From Paramecium sonneborni (Eukaryota > Ciliophora > Oligohymenophorea > Peniculida > Parameciidae), in contig CAJJDN010000037.1 of NCBI GenBank assembly GCA_905182985.1, positions 85,892 to 149,891 on the forward strand: a stretch of 64,000 nucleotides of DNA, given 5' to 3'. Position 1 is the stretch's first letter, and each line of letters begins with the position of its first letter. Positions 24,926 through 37,446 of the stretch are shown in pieces. Below the pieces are notes generated by a model that was not told where the DNA came from, did not search any database, and saw nothing but the letters and a program-made list of their open reading frames with translations. Both the position numbers and the translations under genes were made by a program.

Positions 24926-27900
24926 ATGGGAATAATGAAATATTTTTCTAAGCTTATTTACTTCTTTTTAAGAATAGGCACTAACACAGAAAGAAGAAAA
25001 GCATAAATAGATTATGGCAATTAAGGTATGATTGTCTTTTACTTTATCTAATTGCTTGGTTACTATTTTAGTTAATTTGAAAGCAAATCCCTCATTTATT
25101 ATGAGAATGATTATTTGGCTTAAATAGGATAATATTCCTCTATCCCATTTATGATGATAGTCATACATTATGACCCACTTACAAAATTTGTTTATTATTG
25201 TATTTTTGGGACTATGTGTTTCATTTATGCAGCTGTGATTTTTTAAATTACATTTAAAGTATCATAATAATCCTATTCTAGCCAATATCTCCAAATAATT
25301 TTTTAAACAGATTTATTAGGTTTTATTTTAAGAACTTTTAGTGGTACTTCTTAACACCATTTCATGAATGTATGATTGGAGTATTAACCTGCGGTCGTTT
25401 ATCATATTTAGCATAACATAGCAACTTAGATCCTTAATAATGTTTCTCATAAATTTCACCACATTTTTTAGTTTTAAGTATCATAGGCTAAGTCTTAGTA
25501 ATCTTATCAGGTTGTTTATCTTTATACTGCTTTAGAAATTATGAATTTGTCTAAGGAGATTTGATGAGAAAATTTAGCTACTTTAATTTAGTAACCATTA
25601 TTCTACATATGGCTTTATAAATTTCATCTTTCTGGAAAGAAATGTATGATCATTACAATATTCTAATTCATTTAGTTTTCAATTTCATAGCAATTTTTAT
25701 TGCTTTAGATATTTATATTAATATTCCTTTTGGTTTTTCATAAGAAACTATCTTTTTTAGTAAATGCTTGTTATCTACATGGTTTTTTGAAATATTAGTA
25801 GCTATATGGATATTTTCAGATCTAAATGATGCTCATATATTTTTAACATTTTGCATTTCTGTTCCTGTAAATTATTTATTTATTCTAGTTGATATTTGGT
25901 ATCAATTAAGCCCTTTATGATAATTATATTGATAAAGAATGTTAATTATATTTTAATTCTAATTCTAACAAAATTAGTGAACATCCATTAGAATTTATTT
26001 GTTAATTATGTCATTTAGATAATCTTCATCAAAAAGATTATTATCTTATTCTTAAATATTTAAGTATACATTGTTAAAAATGCAATGATTTAAATTGTCC
26101 TTGTAAATCAAGGTTAAATAAATTTATTATTGGCCAAAACTAACTTAATACATAATAAATATATATTTGGGTCTAATATTAATTTTAAAAAATGATCAAG
26201 TAAATTGTGTAAAATCCTAATTCCTTAAAATACTTTGAATAACTTACAATAAAATTTGTTACTTTTTTATAAAGATATAGAGAAAACTCGGTTTTATCAT
26301 ATAAAATTATATAGGATGTAGTTTATACATTTAAAAAAATTTATTAAACCAATATGCCATATTTTTTTATAAATTTAACTAAATAAATATAACATTAAAA
26401 TAAAATTGAAATTGAAAATAATAATAGATCTGGAATATAAATAGGATCTTTAGAGTTCCGTACTTTATAAGATTTCAATTTATTTTATAATTTTGAAGAT
26501 GAAATTGTTAAAAGTATGGTTGATTTGCTTGAATGTCTTAAGACTTTATGGTTTTAAAAAATGAATCATCTTACTTCATATGAAAAAATGATTTAATTTT
26601 CAGAACAAATCAGAAAAAAAACTTAACTGGTAAAAAAAGAATTTAAGAATTTTTAAGCTTAAAGAGAAATACCAGCTATTGATTCCATTTTAATTCTAAG
26701 AATTAAGTTGGCAGTATCAATTGTTTGTATGGAAGATATAAATACATGTTTAAAAATAGCTTAATAAATAGAATATCAAGTTAAAGAACAATCAAATTCT
26801 AAAAGCTAATAATTTAATAATTTATAATTTATTAACGGCCAAGCTTTATCAATAGTCTCTAATGTTTAATCTTAAACACTTGGTTACATAACTTAGAACA
26901 TAAATGATCAATTTTTTGGCTTTTTTGGTTATCAAAATATAAACATTCCTTTAACAAAAATAGAGTAATTATTGCCAATAAAATTGGGTAAAATACATAA
27001 TGGTTTGATTGAATCTTACTTATAATAAGGAAAAACAAATCGGTTATATGCAAATTCAGAATAATTTATTTTAAATGCTGATAATTTGATTGAAAAAGTT
27101 AATATTTGCCTTACTGCTTTATTTCCATATTCAAATGATTAATTTTGGTTTTGGATTATTGGGCATTTATTAAAAACAATTAAATATGAAAAATAAGAAA
27201 TTGATTAAAGTAAAAGAGGTTATATTTTGGTTGACTCTGATTTTCTAATTTTTGGAATAACCAGAAATATTTATGAAAGAATCAATTATAAATATTATTA
27301 TAAAAATAATACAAACATAGATTTGATTTTACCAGAAGAAATTTATGAATAGATTACAATATAAGAATTAATTCCAGCTTTGGCATCAATATTAGAAGAA
27401 TATTATAGATTATTAACAATAAAGAATGAAAAAAGGATTTTTAAATAGGATATTATTTGTTAACGAGAGATAGGAGTGTTATAAGTTCCTTAATAAAAAA
27501 GAACTTAATTTAAAACATCTTCATCACTTACAACCAAAAAATATACAAGCAAATAAATTTTGAATAATTTGAAGGATGTCAATATTAGTATATCAAATAT
27601 CAAACCAAAACATACAAAATTATATCCTATAGAATTCAGTGTAGTTCAAAAAGTTTTATCTTATTTAGCAAAAGATTCTGCAAGTGAATTTTTATATTTT
27701 GTAATTGAAATTGATTTTTTGGAAGATCCAAAATTATATTCATCTCCATCTTAATAAAATGCAAAGACACCTGCTCTTTCTGATATTTTAAGACGATAAT
27801 AAGCAATATTAGAATAAGTTAGGCCAGATTAAAATAATGTAATTCTCTCAAATGATGGAGAGGATGTAAATGAATAAATAGAATTAGTAGCAGAAATGAC

Positions 27901-29926
27901 AAATACTGCCACTAAACATAGCTCGAATGAAATAAATGAATAATTAGAGAAAATAATTGTTTATATGAATGATACAATTCTACCTAAAACAATCAAAAAT
28001 TTAATTGCTCAGTTTCTCTTGTAAATTTTAGTATTAATAATTATCATAATTTTAATATCTAATCTTTTTTAACATAAAAAGAATATTTAATCAAATTGTA
28101 TCTAATAAATCACAGCTGATTTGAACTTTTTAGATGCATATAGTTAAACTATGTCAGGATCCCGTCATGTAATTTATTATAGAGATTTTTATCCTATATA
28201 AAATGATACAATTATTCCATTTAATAGTGATTAAATAAATATCAGCAGATATGATAAGATATATATAGCATGGTAACATATAGCAAAAGGAAGTGTTAGA
28301 TTGATTGACATGTATTTAAATTATTCAAAAATTGCTTAAAATAGTGACATTTAATTTATTACTATCTACTTTATAAACTTTGATTTAAAAAGTAAAATAT
28401 CTCAAACGGTTTATGATTATTCGACATATTATCAAATTATGCACCAAATATTTTTTATGTCTTATTAGTCATTTGCTTCTTCCCCTCAAACCTATTTATC
28501 AGGGAGAAATGACTCTTATATGACATAAATTGCTAGATCATAGGTTTATTATAACTTTTTTGATGTTAGCGAAAGTGTTAACATAACTCTAGAAGATTGT
28601 CATAATTATAATATTGAGATGAATGACCATTTTGATTAAATAGTCAATTATTATTTTGTAGGAATATATTTAACAATAATTCTTTAATTAATAACCTTAA
28701 TTATTAATTATCTGAAAGTAGTTCATACAATCAAACTTTATTTAAAATTATTTAAAATGTTAGATAAGGAAGATTGTGTTCAAATCTTACATTTATGTGA
28801 TTAATTGATAAATATGGTATCATACAACAGAATCTTCTTAAGGTAGAAAGATTTTAAATTAATTTTAACCTTACCGTAATACATATTAGATGATGTTAGA
28901 AAAAGTCAAAATAAAACAACTGTGATTTTTGTTAAAAAGAAAAGAACAAATGATAAACAAGTTTAAGTAAATTCTAATTATTAAAATTATTGTTCAATTG
29001 CTATAATTTTCTTTTTTTCAACTATAACATTAGCATATGTATTTTCTTTTCATTTATATTATTCATAAATAGCTAATTCAATCGGACCGATAAGCAATAG
29101 AGCAATTTTAGCATAAGAACATAGACTGAATTTTATTGTCACTTCAAATCGATTTGATTTATTTTTGATAAAACAATATTTTGAAACTTATGCACTAATT
29201 AATTAATCTGATCCAGGTCATCAACTTATGACTAGGAACATTTAAACAGATACTTCAATTTTAAATTTATTAAATTTAGATGAAGAATTAATTAAATAAG
29301 ATATCTCAAGATTAAAAATGATCGATTTTACTAGTTTAATTCTCAAAAATGAATAATCAAATTCAGAAATTAATGATGAACAATAAAATTAACTTTTAGG
29401 ATAAGATGTTTGCCTTTTAACTGGCTGTGATATGCAAAGTCTATTATTTTATGATAGGCTACATTAAAAAGAATTAATTCCATTTTTCTAAACAGGAGTT
29501 GTTAATTTGCAATCAAAGGTATTATCTTTTGTAGAAGGAGCCTCTTAATTAATTTTCAAAAAAAATTAAACTTACTTATAGAAAGCACTTGCATTAGAGA
29601 GTATTCTTGATGATAGCGAATATCTCATATATATATTATGGGGAATCGACGTTATTCAGTTTTAAATAAGTTAGTTTAGTTAATACTTTTTAGATATATC
29701 TTAATAGACTATAGATAGATTAACATCACATAATTAAGCTTTTATTCTCTTGATTGGTATCCTGATGTGTATCTTAGTTTTAACTTTTTAAATTTTGTTC
29801 GGATATTATTAATTCAAACGATATGTACTTTCTAAAGCAATTATTAAATCTATACCATTACCCATCTTGTTTTCAAGAAATATTCCAAAGCATTTGGAAA
29901 GTTTTCGAAGAAAATATGTAAAATGA
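24926..29926 (+). CDS. Giant TmcB-type PAS/multi-pass membrane protein (copy 2)
   Basis: About 1651 aa, introns 25259-25281 and 25867-25888 at the same two places as in copy 1 (4336-9336). Shared marks are RIGTNTERR near the start, the run LTPFHECMIGV, the Cys cluster HCQKCNDLNCPC near residue 366 and the PAS-like IHNGLIESYL near residue 675. A TM segment follows at about 1015-1040, with SGSRHVIYYRDFYP just beyond it and a second large domain bounded by TM helices up to the C-terminus. An alternative start is ATG 24935. Family knowledge is limited to TmcB/TmcC-like PAS proteins of ciliates; a sensory membrane role is inferred. It follows the SK channel pair on the same strand. Confidence 0.8.
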
Positions 29927-30780
29927 TTTTATAATATTCTAATTTTTATGCTTAATTTATTTAACAAGTGATATCATTATTTTATATTATATTAAATGAT
30001 TTTTAGTTATTTTTTAAATATATATTACAGAGATAATAACTTAAATAATCATGTTTTAATTAGTATAAATAATATCTTTGAGATAGATATTAAATAAATT
30101 AAAAAAAGAAAAAAGATTTGTGTCAAATAGTACATTATTTTATTAGAAAAAGACAGATTTAAGTTATTATACTAATCATTAAAACCAATCACAAAAAAAT
30201 AATAATTATATTTCAACATTTTTTAAAATATTGGTTAATTAAATAATTAAAGTCTTAACATATAAAAATAATTATAAGAAGACTATCAAAAAATAAATTT
30301 AAATAAAATATTATTTTATTTAATACCTTATCAATATCTTAAGATGATCCTCACTATAATACCAGAAGTTAATCTTAAATAAAAAAATGAAAAAAATTTT
30401 AGCATTTTTTGAAAAAATTGAAAGTTTGAAATTCATCTATTCATAATATTCATAATATTCAAATATAAATTCATTAATCTTTTGAAAATCTTGAAGAAAA
30501 GAGAGAAATATCAGTTTATGTGTTACATTAATCCTTAAAAATAAAATGTAAAATATCTATTGATTTATAGCATTTTTATTGATAAAAAAAATTCATTAGA
30601 AAAATGATTATTTTTATTATTTTTTGTTTTATTTAAGAAATAAACTTTTCATAGAATTTTTAATTAAGGAAAGAATGCATCAATTAATCAGTTTTATAAA
30701 AAAAATATAATATCTAATGAAGAAATTTAAATGAATATAAATTTAGAATTATATAAATAATATAATTTTAATAAATAAAA
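29927..30780 (+). other. Intergenic, no gene seen
   Basis: About 850 bp of very A+T-rich sequence with many short A and T runs. No convincing TGA-free coding frame on either strand. Confidence 0.5.
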
Positions 30781-31093
30781 ATGGCCATGGACAACAGTAA
30801 ATTTGAGTAAATGAGCAAACATTTTCCAAAGTCATTGAAGTTTTCATTAAACCCAGTTTATTATGGGGCAAGAGTTGGAATTTAAGCCTACTTAGGAATA
30901 TTGGTTGGTGGAACTTTACTAATCTATCTCAACACATTTAATGGAATAACATTCCCATATTTATTTAAGAGAGTAAAAATTAGTTAAAAATATTTAATAG
31001 TAAAAAGTCGAGTATTAAGCAGTACCAGATTTCTATTCAAAATAAGTATTGCTATATTAAAGAACAGTGGCAAACACTGTGACTCAATTATGA
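30781..31093 (+). CDS. Small single-pass membrane protein
   Basis: 94 aa from ATG 30781 with one intron 30973-31000 (28 nt). Residues about 33-55 (GIQAYLGILVGGTLLIYLNT) form one membrane segment. A short basic and polar tail follows (FYSKQVLLYQRTVANTVTQL). The unspliced frame is also open to a nearby TGA, so the intron is chosen because its borders fit the local consensus. The family is not recognised; small proteins of this shape are often mitochondrial complex subunits. It converges on the PIWI gene with about 115 bp between stops. Confidence 0.55.
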
Positions 31094-31207
31094 GATTATA
31101 ATAATGAACAATATTAAAATATTAGTGATACCTTAATATATAAAATTTAAATGCTCTTAATATCATAAAATGAAATAATTTATTATAAGATTATGGTATA
31201 ATCATAC

Positions 31208-33201
31208 TCAAACAAATAACAAAAATCCTTTTTCTAAAGCTTTTTTGTACAATTCACTCTGAAGTTAATGCTTCGACAATTTTTTGGCATAATGAAGGGG
31301 TGCTGGTAAATAAGTGATAGAACTCAAATCAAAATTTAAGAAAATCAAATGATAGTATAATTATGCTATTTCTTTTGTATTGGATGAACTAATGTATAAT
31401 TATTATGCTTATAAACATCCTTATTCTCCTCTTTATGAATGAAATGAAAATCTACCTTACTTTTCATTGATAGGGACTATGCAACCTACTTATGGGTTTT
31501 TGCAATAGTAAGATTCACTAAAAAAAAGATAGAAATAATAATATACAAATTCCTTTCGAAATAAGTGAAATATCTTTCTGCACTAGCATCTTTAACTTAG
31601 ACCATAACAACTTCAGGCTTTAAGATTTGTTGTGCTAATCCTTGATCTCTAATTAATTAAATTACTCCTTAAACTCGTTATTCTATAATTTAAGAATAAT
31701 CATCTTCAGCAAATACAATAATTTAAGCAGCTAAAATTTTATGAGTTGCATAATAGGTTGCTAAAAGAAGAGTTAGAATTTAATCTAAATCTCCATAAGA
31801 GGATATATATTTATTGAGATATTTGTTAATACTAAGACATGCAGAAAAGCTATTATCACTTTTCCAAATTCCCAATACAGCACTCTTTTTATTATTTATG
31901 AATCCATTTATTTCTTTTATAGACCAAGGTACACTACCTAAGTTTGCAGTCATCATGGCTAATAATCTATTTATTTCTTGATCTTAAATTGGAAGAATGA
32001 TAATTTAATTGGGAATTGCTTTTTATAATAAATTATTTCTAGCTTATTGAAAATCTGTTGTTTAATCTCCAACAAAAAGTACATAAGCATCTTCTGTGAC
32101 GTATTTTTCCAAAATTTCATTCAAATTATTATTAATATCATATATTTATGGTTATGATATTTTATATTATCTAGATTTAATAAAGGAATCAAATTTATCT
32201 AAAAATTATTTAAAATTGTCTCTAAATTCAATAATTTCTCTTGTTACAAAGATTAATAATTTATTAATTGCCAAAGAGGTTGTAAAAGTAGTTGGATTTT
32301 TAAGAAAAAAATCACTATAATAATATTCAAATTCACTTGAAGTTCTGGATGCTACTATCTAAAATATTGATTTAGCTGAATTATTGAACACTAAATTACC
32401 TGGTTCTAAATATTATTATTTAAATTCAAGTTATTCATTTCTAATTATTAATTTAAATTAATTTAAGAATTAAATAAATGAGGTACTATTGTTGATAATT
32501 CTATTCCAATACTCCAATTATTAACAATAGATAGTGACATCTTATTCAATGTATTCAATTTTTAAATCACAAAATTCAGCTATTAAGAATTATTTTTTAA
32601 TATTTTGAGTATTGTAAGTTTCTAAATACACATTTGTTTTGCTTTTTAATTAGTATTTATTTTTGAAATATTCTTCTAAAGAGACACCTTTATAGGTAAA
32701 CTCTTAATCAAAAACAACTGATTTAATTTAAACAATCATTTTTTTTTCAGGATATCTTAATAAAACATATTTATTCTTAAAATATGTAGTTGGATCAATG
32801 TTTAAAGTCTTAATAATTTAATAACAATTATGCATAGTAAAATAGGATTTACGAACATCCATTAATACTGAAGGTTATTCTCTTTCAATTAATTAAAATC
32901 TTAGAGTGGGATATGATTTTAATTGATTTGTATACATCAATTCAAACATATTAATAATTCCAGTATCAGATAGCTTAGAATATTCAAATAAATTCATAGC
33001 TTCTTTAATAATAGTCATGATTATTTCTCCTCTTTCAGATCTATTAATTTTATATTCTGGTAAGTCTAATTTGGCTGGACTAATAATCAAACCATCCTTA
33101 AAGTTAATGGTATTGGCAGTCTTATTTCCATAATAGATAAATATTTCATCTAAGAATTCAGTCTCATAAATATTTGAACCCACAACTATTGTACCACTCA
33201 T
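31208..33201 (-). CDS. PIWI/Argonaute-family protein with degraded catalytic residues
   Basis: 654 aa, start at 33201, TGA at 31208-31210, one intron 31518-31546 (29 nt). The N-terminus reads GTIVVGSNIYE, as in Argonaute N domains. A PAZ-like part near residues 160-225 has GVSLEEYFKNKYQLKSKTNV and QFLIAEFC. The PIWI domain has MMTANLGSVPWSIKEI (about 420), IIVFAEDDYSQ (about 497), VVMVQVKDASAERYF, FSFHSQRGEQG and, near the end, ITYLPAPLHYAKKL. PIWI proteins bind scnRNAs, iesRNAs or siRNAs in ciliates. At the DEDH slicer positions the first Asp is Trp (GIW near 446), the second motif is altered to AEDD, and the final His is Gln (GCLQAQQLY). Slicing is therefore unlikely; binding small RNAs is possible. 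The start overlaps the preceding gene's stop by 4 bp. Confidence 0.8.
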
Positions 33202-35121
33202 TTTATTTATATATTTTCAATTACATTTAATAACTAATCAACTTTTGGCCTCTTATCAAAATCCTATTACCAACACCATCTAATTATATCATCCATTAAT
33301 GATTTTGATTCAATCTTAGGTCTTACAGCCTTATTAAGACATTCCTAAATATGTTATAATTGTAATCCTTCAAAAGGTACTTTCTTTTCAAACATCTCAT
33401 ACATTATCATTCCTACACTATAAATATCACCTTCTTAAGATCCACTTACAATCTAACCTCTTTAACTTATTAACTCTGGAGCTGTAAAACCTGATTTATT
33501 TGTATAATAATGCAAAAGTGATTAATATTTTTTTATTCCAAAAAGACCAAAATCAACTACAAATTAAATCATATATTACCTATTTTTACTCTAATATTTT
33601 ATTTTATCATAACATTTTCACTTGTTAAACTACCATGACAAAGTCCTTGTTTATGAAGGTAACTAAGTCCTTATAATATTTAAACTAAGATCTCTATCTT
33701 TTATTCTATTGAAATCTAATATTATTATAAATAATTGTGTAATGAGTATTAATAATATTTTATTAAATAAACAACCTTGCTATCAATAATATTCAATCCA
33801 TAAATATAATAAAGATATTCATTATTTAATTGATTCACTTATTCTATTTCTTACTTTATCTATTCGATTAAATAGGACTATAACTGTTTAAATTCTATTA
33901 TTCTCATCCCATAACTCTTTTATCTAATTTAACAAACTATAATATAACCAAAACCGTTAGCCTTTTATCTTTTTATTTATTAAACTGAATTTTCTTTCAT
34001 TAATTCATTATGATCAAATTGAATTTGTTTTTTTTCATTAACCGAACTTCCATTATCTAAAAATTATTAACACATAGGATGCTCTGATACATTACTCATA
34101 GAAATATTTTTATTTTTCAAAAATATCGAAAAGGTCTGTTGTCTTAAGGCTAAAATAAATGGGAAAATGTTTGTTAGTAATAGATCAATTAACAGTAATG
34201 AAATGTATAACAATAATTAGTTTTGACTCAGTTCTGATTAAAAAAACTTCTAAATCATATCCTAATTTTTCATTATTAAAATATTGCTTATTATCTGAAC
34301 TATTCTCAATATTGTCCAATAAAAAATTAATTTCTACAATCTGTTTGAAATATTTTCTTATTTAGATGATTTAAATGGGGATCCTGAATATTTATATTAT
34401 AAATATAAGGATGTTACGATAAATTAAACAGGTATTGATAAATTTATTACAATATTTATATAAAACAATACTTCTGCTTATATTTATTCAAAGTTATACA
34501 ATAATACTACAATTAACTAAGCTATTCCATATACTAAAAATATATCTTTCATTATATGAATCAAAGTATTTGGATTAAATGGAAGTTCCTCTAATTATCC
34601 AACATGTAAATGAGAATCATAATATAAACAAATTACTGTCCAAAATAATGATTAATAAACTATCCAAAATAATCCATCAGGAACGTATATTGTATTTAAT
34701 ACCTATTTTTCTATGCCCAAAATATAATCATCAACTGAATTTTATTGAAAAATCTATTTTATATGTGTATATGTACATCATATAAATAAAAAGCCATATT
34801 CAGCATATAGGCTAAACAAGAAAATACTATAGATAAATAAAAATTATTTGCCAAGTATTTTGCTTTTTTTCCAATTTTGTAACATCTAATAGTCCCAAAA
34901 CAAAAAATTGTTGTATAAATCATACCCAAAACTAAAAAAGCAATCCCTAAAACAAATTCACTCGAACTGTTTTATGCAAATCTCATAAATAATATTATAA
35001 TTATATTAATGATAATCTTGTGGGATAAAGAAATAATTGTTATTAGATTAAATGATCTAAAAAAATATTCAGTTCTTTAATCTAATAATTAAATAATAAC
35101 ATAAAATAATACTCCAAACAT
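33198..35121 (-). CDS. Multi-TM (about seven-TM) receptor-like protein fused to a pseudokinase
   Basis: 625 aa, start 35121 (first ATG after an in-frame TGA), TGA 33198-33200, introns 34754-34776 and 33557-33579. Residues 1-325 hold seven to nine hydrophobic segments, for example FVLGIAFLVLGMIYTTIFCF and LLLYISLLLIDLLLTNIFPF. From about 370 a protein-kinase fold follows, with a Gly loop (KANGFGYIIVCQ), LSYLHKQGLCHGSLTSENVM, VDFGLF, TAPELI and a DIYSVGMIMYEMF helix. The ATP-binding Lys of VAIK is Arg (GMRIIEF, about 398) and the catalytic Asp of HRD is Ser (CHGS, about 489), so it is a predicted pseudokinase. Receptor-like signalling through scaffold or allosteric action is inferred. It sits immediately upstream of the PIWI gene. 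Confidence 0.75.
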
Positions 35122-35289
35122 ACTTTAATTGTTTAAGACTGTTAAAAAATTATTAGTTTTAATTCAAATTGTAACATACTATCTTATATAATATATCTTA
35201 TTATAAATATAGTTGACATCTAGATAAACAATAATTAGATAATAAAATATGAATAAATCAATTATTATTTTAAATATTAATTTACAGCA

Positions 35290-35877
35290 ATGTCAAAATT
35301 GTAAAGATGTGCAACTGTAGGAGCCCTTGAAGCTAAAATGACTCACTATGCACCAGATGGAACAGGTACAGATATAGAAGTAATTTATTAGGTAGGGATT
35401 CCTACGTTACTTTATAAAATGGTGGAGTTTGGAAAGAAATTTAGATTCAGTGTGTTCATCCTGAATTAGGAACCTTTAGTAAATAAAAATAATGGAGACC
35501 TCCAGCACCAATGATGGTCCCTAAATTTAGACATTACTAAAGTGATGGATCAGGCAGAGATAATTATGTAATGTAATTTTCATTATTTATTCTCAAGTGC
35601 TGATGAAGGAGGTTTAGCACCTTCATCAAAAAAATTTTAAAGAAGAACTAACTTTTTCACATCATTAAGAGATTATGAACCTTGCCCACCAATTCCTTAA
35701 TAAGATTGCTTTAGGATGGCTTAAACACCAAGTGCATAATCTTTTAAATAATACTTAAAAACTCAACAATTAGCTACTTAGTAAGGGGATTTGATTCGAA
35801 GATTAAATGTTCCCAAAAAATCTGAGGATCCGTATAAAAGAATAAGAAAGCTTTCAGCTCCATTTTATAGAAAATGA
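35290..35877 (+). CDS. GRD-motif protein, probably ciliary
   Basis: 178 aa, introns 35366-35391 and 35573-35597. Splicing produces two matching motifs: YAPDGTGRDSYVTLQNGG and YQSDGSGRDNYVIADEGG. The second half has SLRDYEPCP and is basic (RRLNVPKKSEDPYKRIRK). The recurring D-G-(T/S)-G-R-D-x-Y-(V/I) pattern with a following G-G occurs in short ciliary proteins of protists as far as I recall, but I cannot give a family name. No membrane segments. It is divergent from the receptor-pseudokinase gene (168 bp between starts). Confidence 0.65.
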
Positions 35878-36286
35878 TCGATTTTCATTTAGCTAATTAT
35901 ATAAATAAAAATAAAAAAATTATTTATTTCTAAATCAAGCTCAAAGCTATAAATTGATCCTGTTTGCAAAGAATACAATATATAATTACAATTAATCTAT
36001 TAGAATAAAAACTTAACTTAATATAAATTAGAGAACAGATATTCTTTAATTAGTTTGAAGCAATTCTTCTCGAGCTTTAACATTAGAGATAAAGCATCAA
36101 CAAAATATTAAGCTTATTTAAAAATAGGCCACAGATTTGACATAATTTTTTGCAAATAGCCCATTGTAAAAAAAGGTAGTTTAGTTAAGGGTGTAAATTT
36201 AATACATGTAAATATTCACTAATGATTTGAAAACAGACTTATATTAATACATGATGTATAAAAAAGGTTAAATTATTATTTCTTCA
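35878..36286 (+). other. Intergenic, no gene seen
   Basis: A+T-rich spacer continuing into the duplicated block that starts at 36287. No convincing coding frame. Confidence 0.5.
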
Positions 36287-37445
36287 TAACTAATCGTACC
36301 AATTGATCATAATTTACTTTTATTATTTATAAATTTTACAAAATAATTCATTCCAAAAATACCTTTTGAGATTATATATTAATGTATTTTTCTCAAACTT
36401 TATATTGTGAATTGTTAGTCTTACTAATCGTTAAAAAAGCTGAAAACATATTTCTTACGTTTCTGTCAAAATTAAGTATCAAATAATGTTACTCATAAAA
36501 TTTTCTTAATAGTTGATTGTGTGTATTTAATAAAGTTTTAATTTATTTTTTGTTTTTTAAATTTGATAATCATATCTTTTGTAGAGATTTTATCATAAAT
36601 AGAGAATAGCAAATATTTAGAATAACTATTTTTAAAATCTAGATAAAAAATTCATATGTATTTCTGAAATGTAAAATTTGGACAAATTTAATGATAATCA
36701 AATCAAATTGACAAACAAACTCGAACATGTCAAAATTTGATGAAAATTATTTAATTTTTTTTTCCTAATAAAATTTTATTTTACATTCATACCCCTTTTA
36801 AGCTTCTAATAATATTTTACATTATTGTAATATTTCTGAATAAATTGTTTTATTTTTATTATAATAATATAATTAAATGGAAAGCATAGATAGTTTTGAG
36901 GGGAAACTATTTTACAAAATATACACACTTTGTAAGAAAAATCAGATAAATGAAGAATAAAAAGGAAAATTAAAAGGTACTTTAGCAGATAAAGCCAACT
37001 AGACCTTGTAATCTTAAGAGATGAAAGAATTGAAATTGCAATGAATTAATATTTAGAAGACAGAGATGAGTTACGACTTTTAGAAAATTTTCATAATTAC
37101 TCTGGGGAAGAATATTCTCCAAAGAGTTTTAACAATTTTTCAGATGATGTATCGATAGGAAGTCATAGTAAATTTAAGGGCAAAAGACCTGCTAAAATGC
37201 AATTACCTAAAAAGACATTCACAATCAATTTAAGAAAGTATGATGTCAAATTTATTCAAAAGAGATACCGATATTACTAACAGCTCTAAAGGTTTTCATT
37301 TATGCACTGCTAGATCAAGTGATAACAGAAATGTACTTGGTTTTAATGAACGACTAACTTAATAGAACTGGAGCGAATGCGAATGATTATAATTTTATTT
37401 TGCTTATTCATAACCTCACTTTAAATATGCTTATGAGAATTAAAA
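36287..37445. repeat. Direct duplication, first copy (assembly overlap)
   Basis: 1159 bases that recur at 37447-38605 after a single N at 37446. It begins in intergenic DNA, includes one small gene and ends in intergenic DNA. Unmerged contig ends are the simplest reading. Confidence 0.9.
36877..37322 (+). CDS. Small charged protein, unknown (assembly copy 1)
   Basis: 139 aa from ATG 36877 to TGA 37320-37322, intron 36977-37002 (26 nt), needed to avoid an early TGA. The protein is hydrophilic: an N-terminal helix (MESIDSFEGKLFYKIYTLCK), an acidic middle (QYLEDRDELRLLENFHNYSG) and a basic end (KGKRPAKMQLPKKTF, IQKRYRYYQQLQRF). No domain recognised. Confidence 0.55.
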
Positions 37446-37446
37446 N

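Noticed and set aside
34159..34785. Two + strand frames (about 68 codons each)
   Set aside because: They lie antisense to the membrane-helix part of the receptor-pseudokinase gene and are shadows of it.
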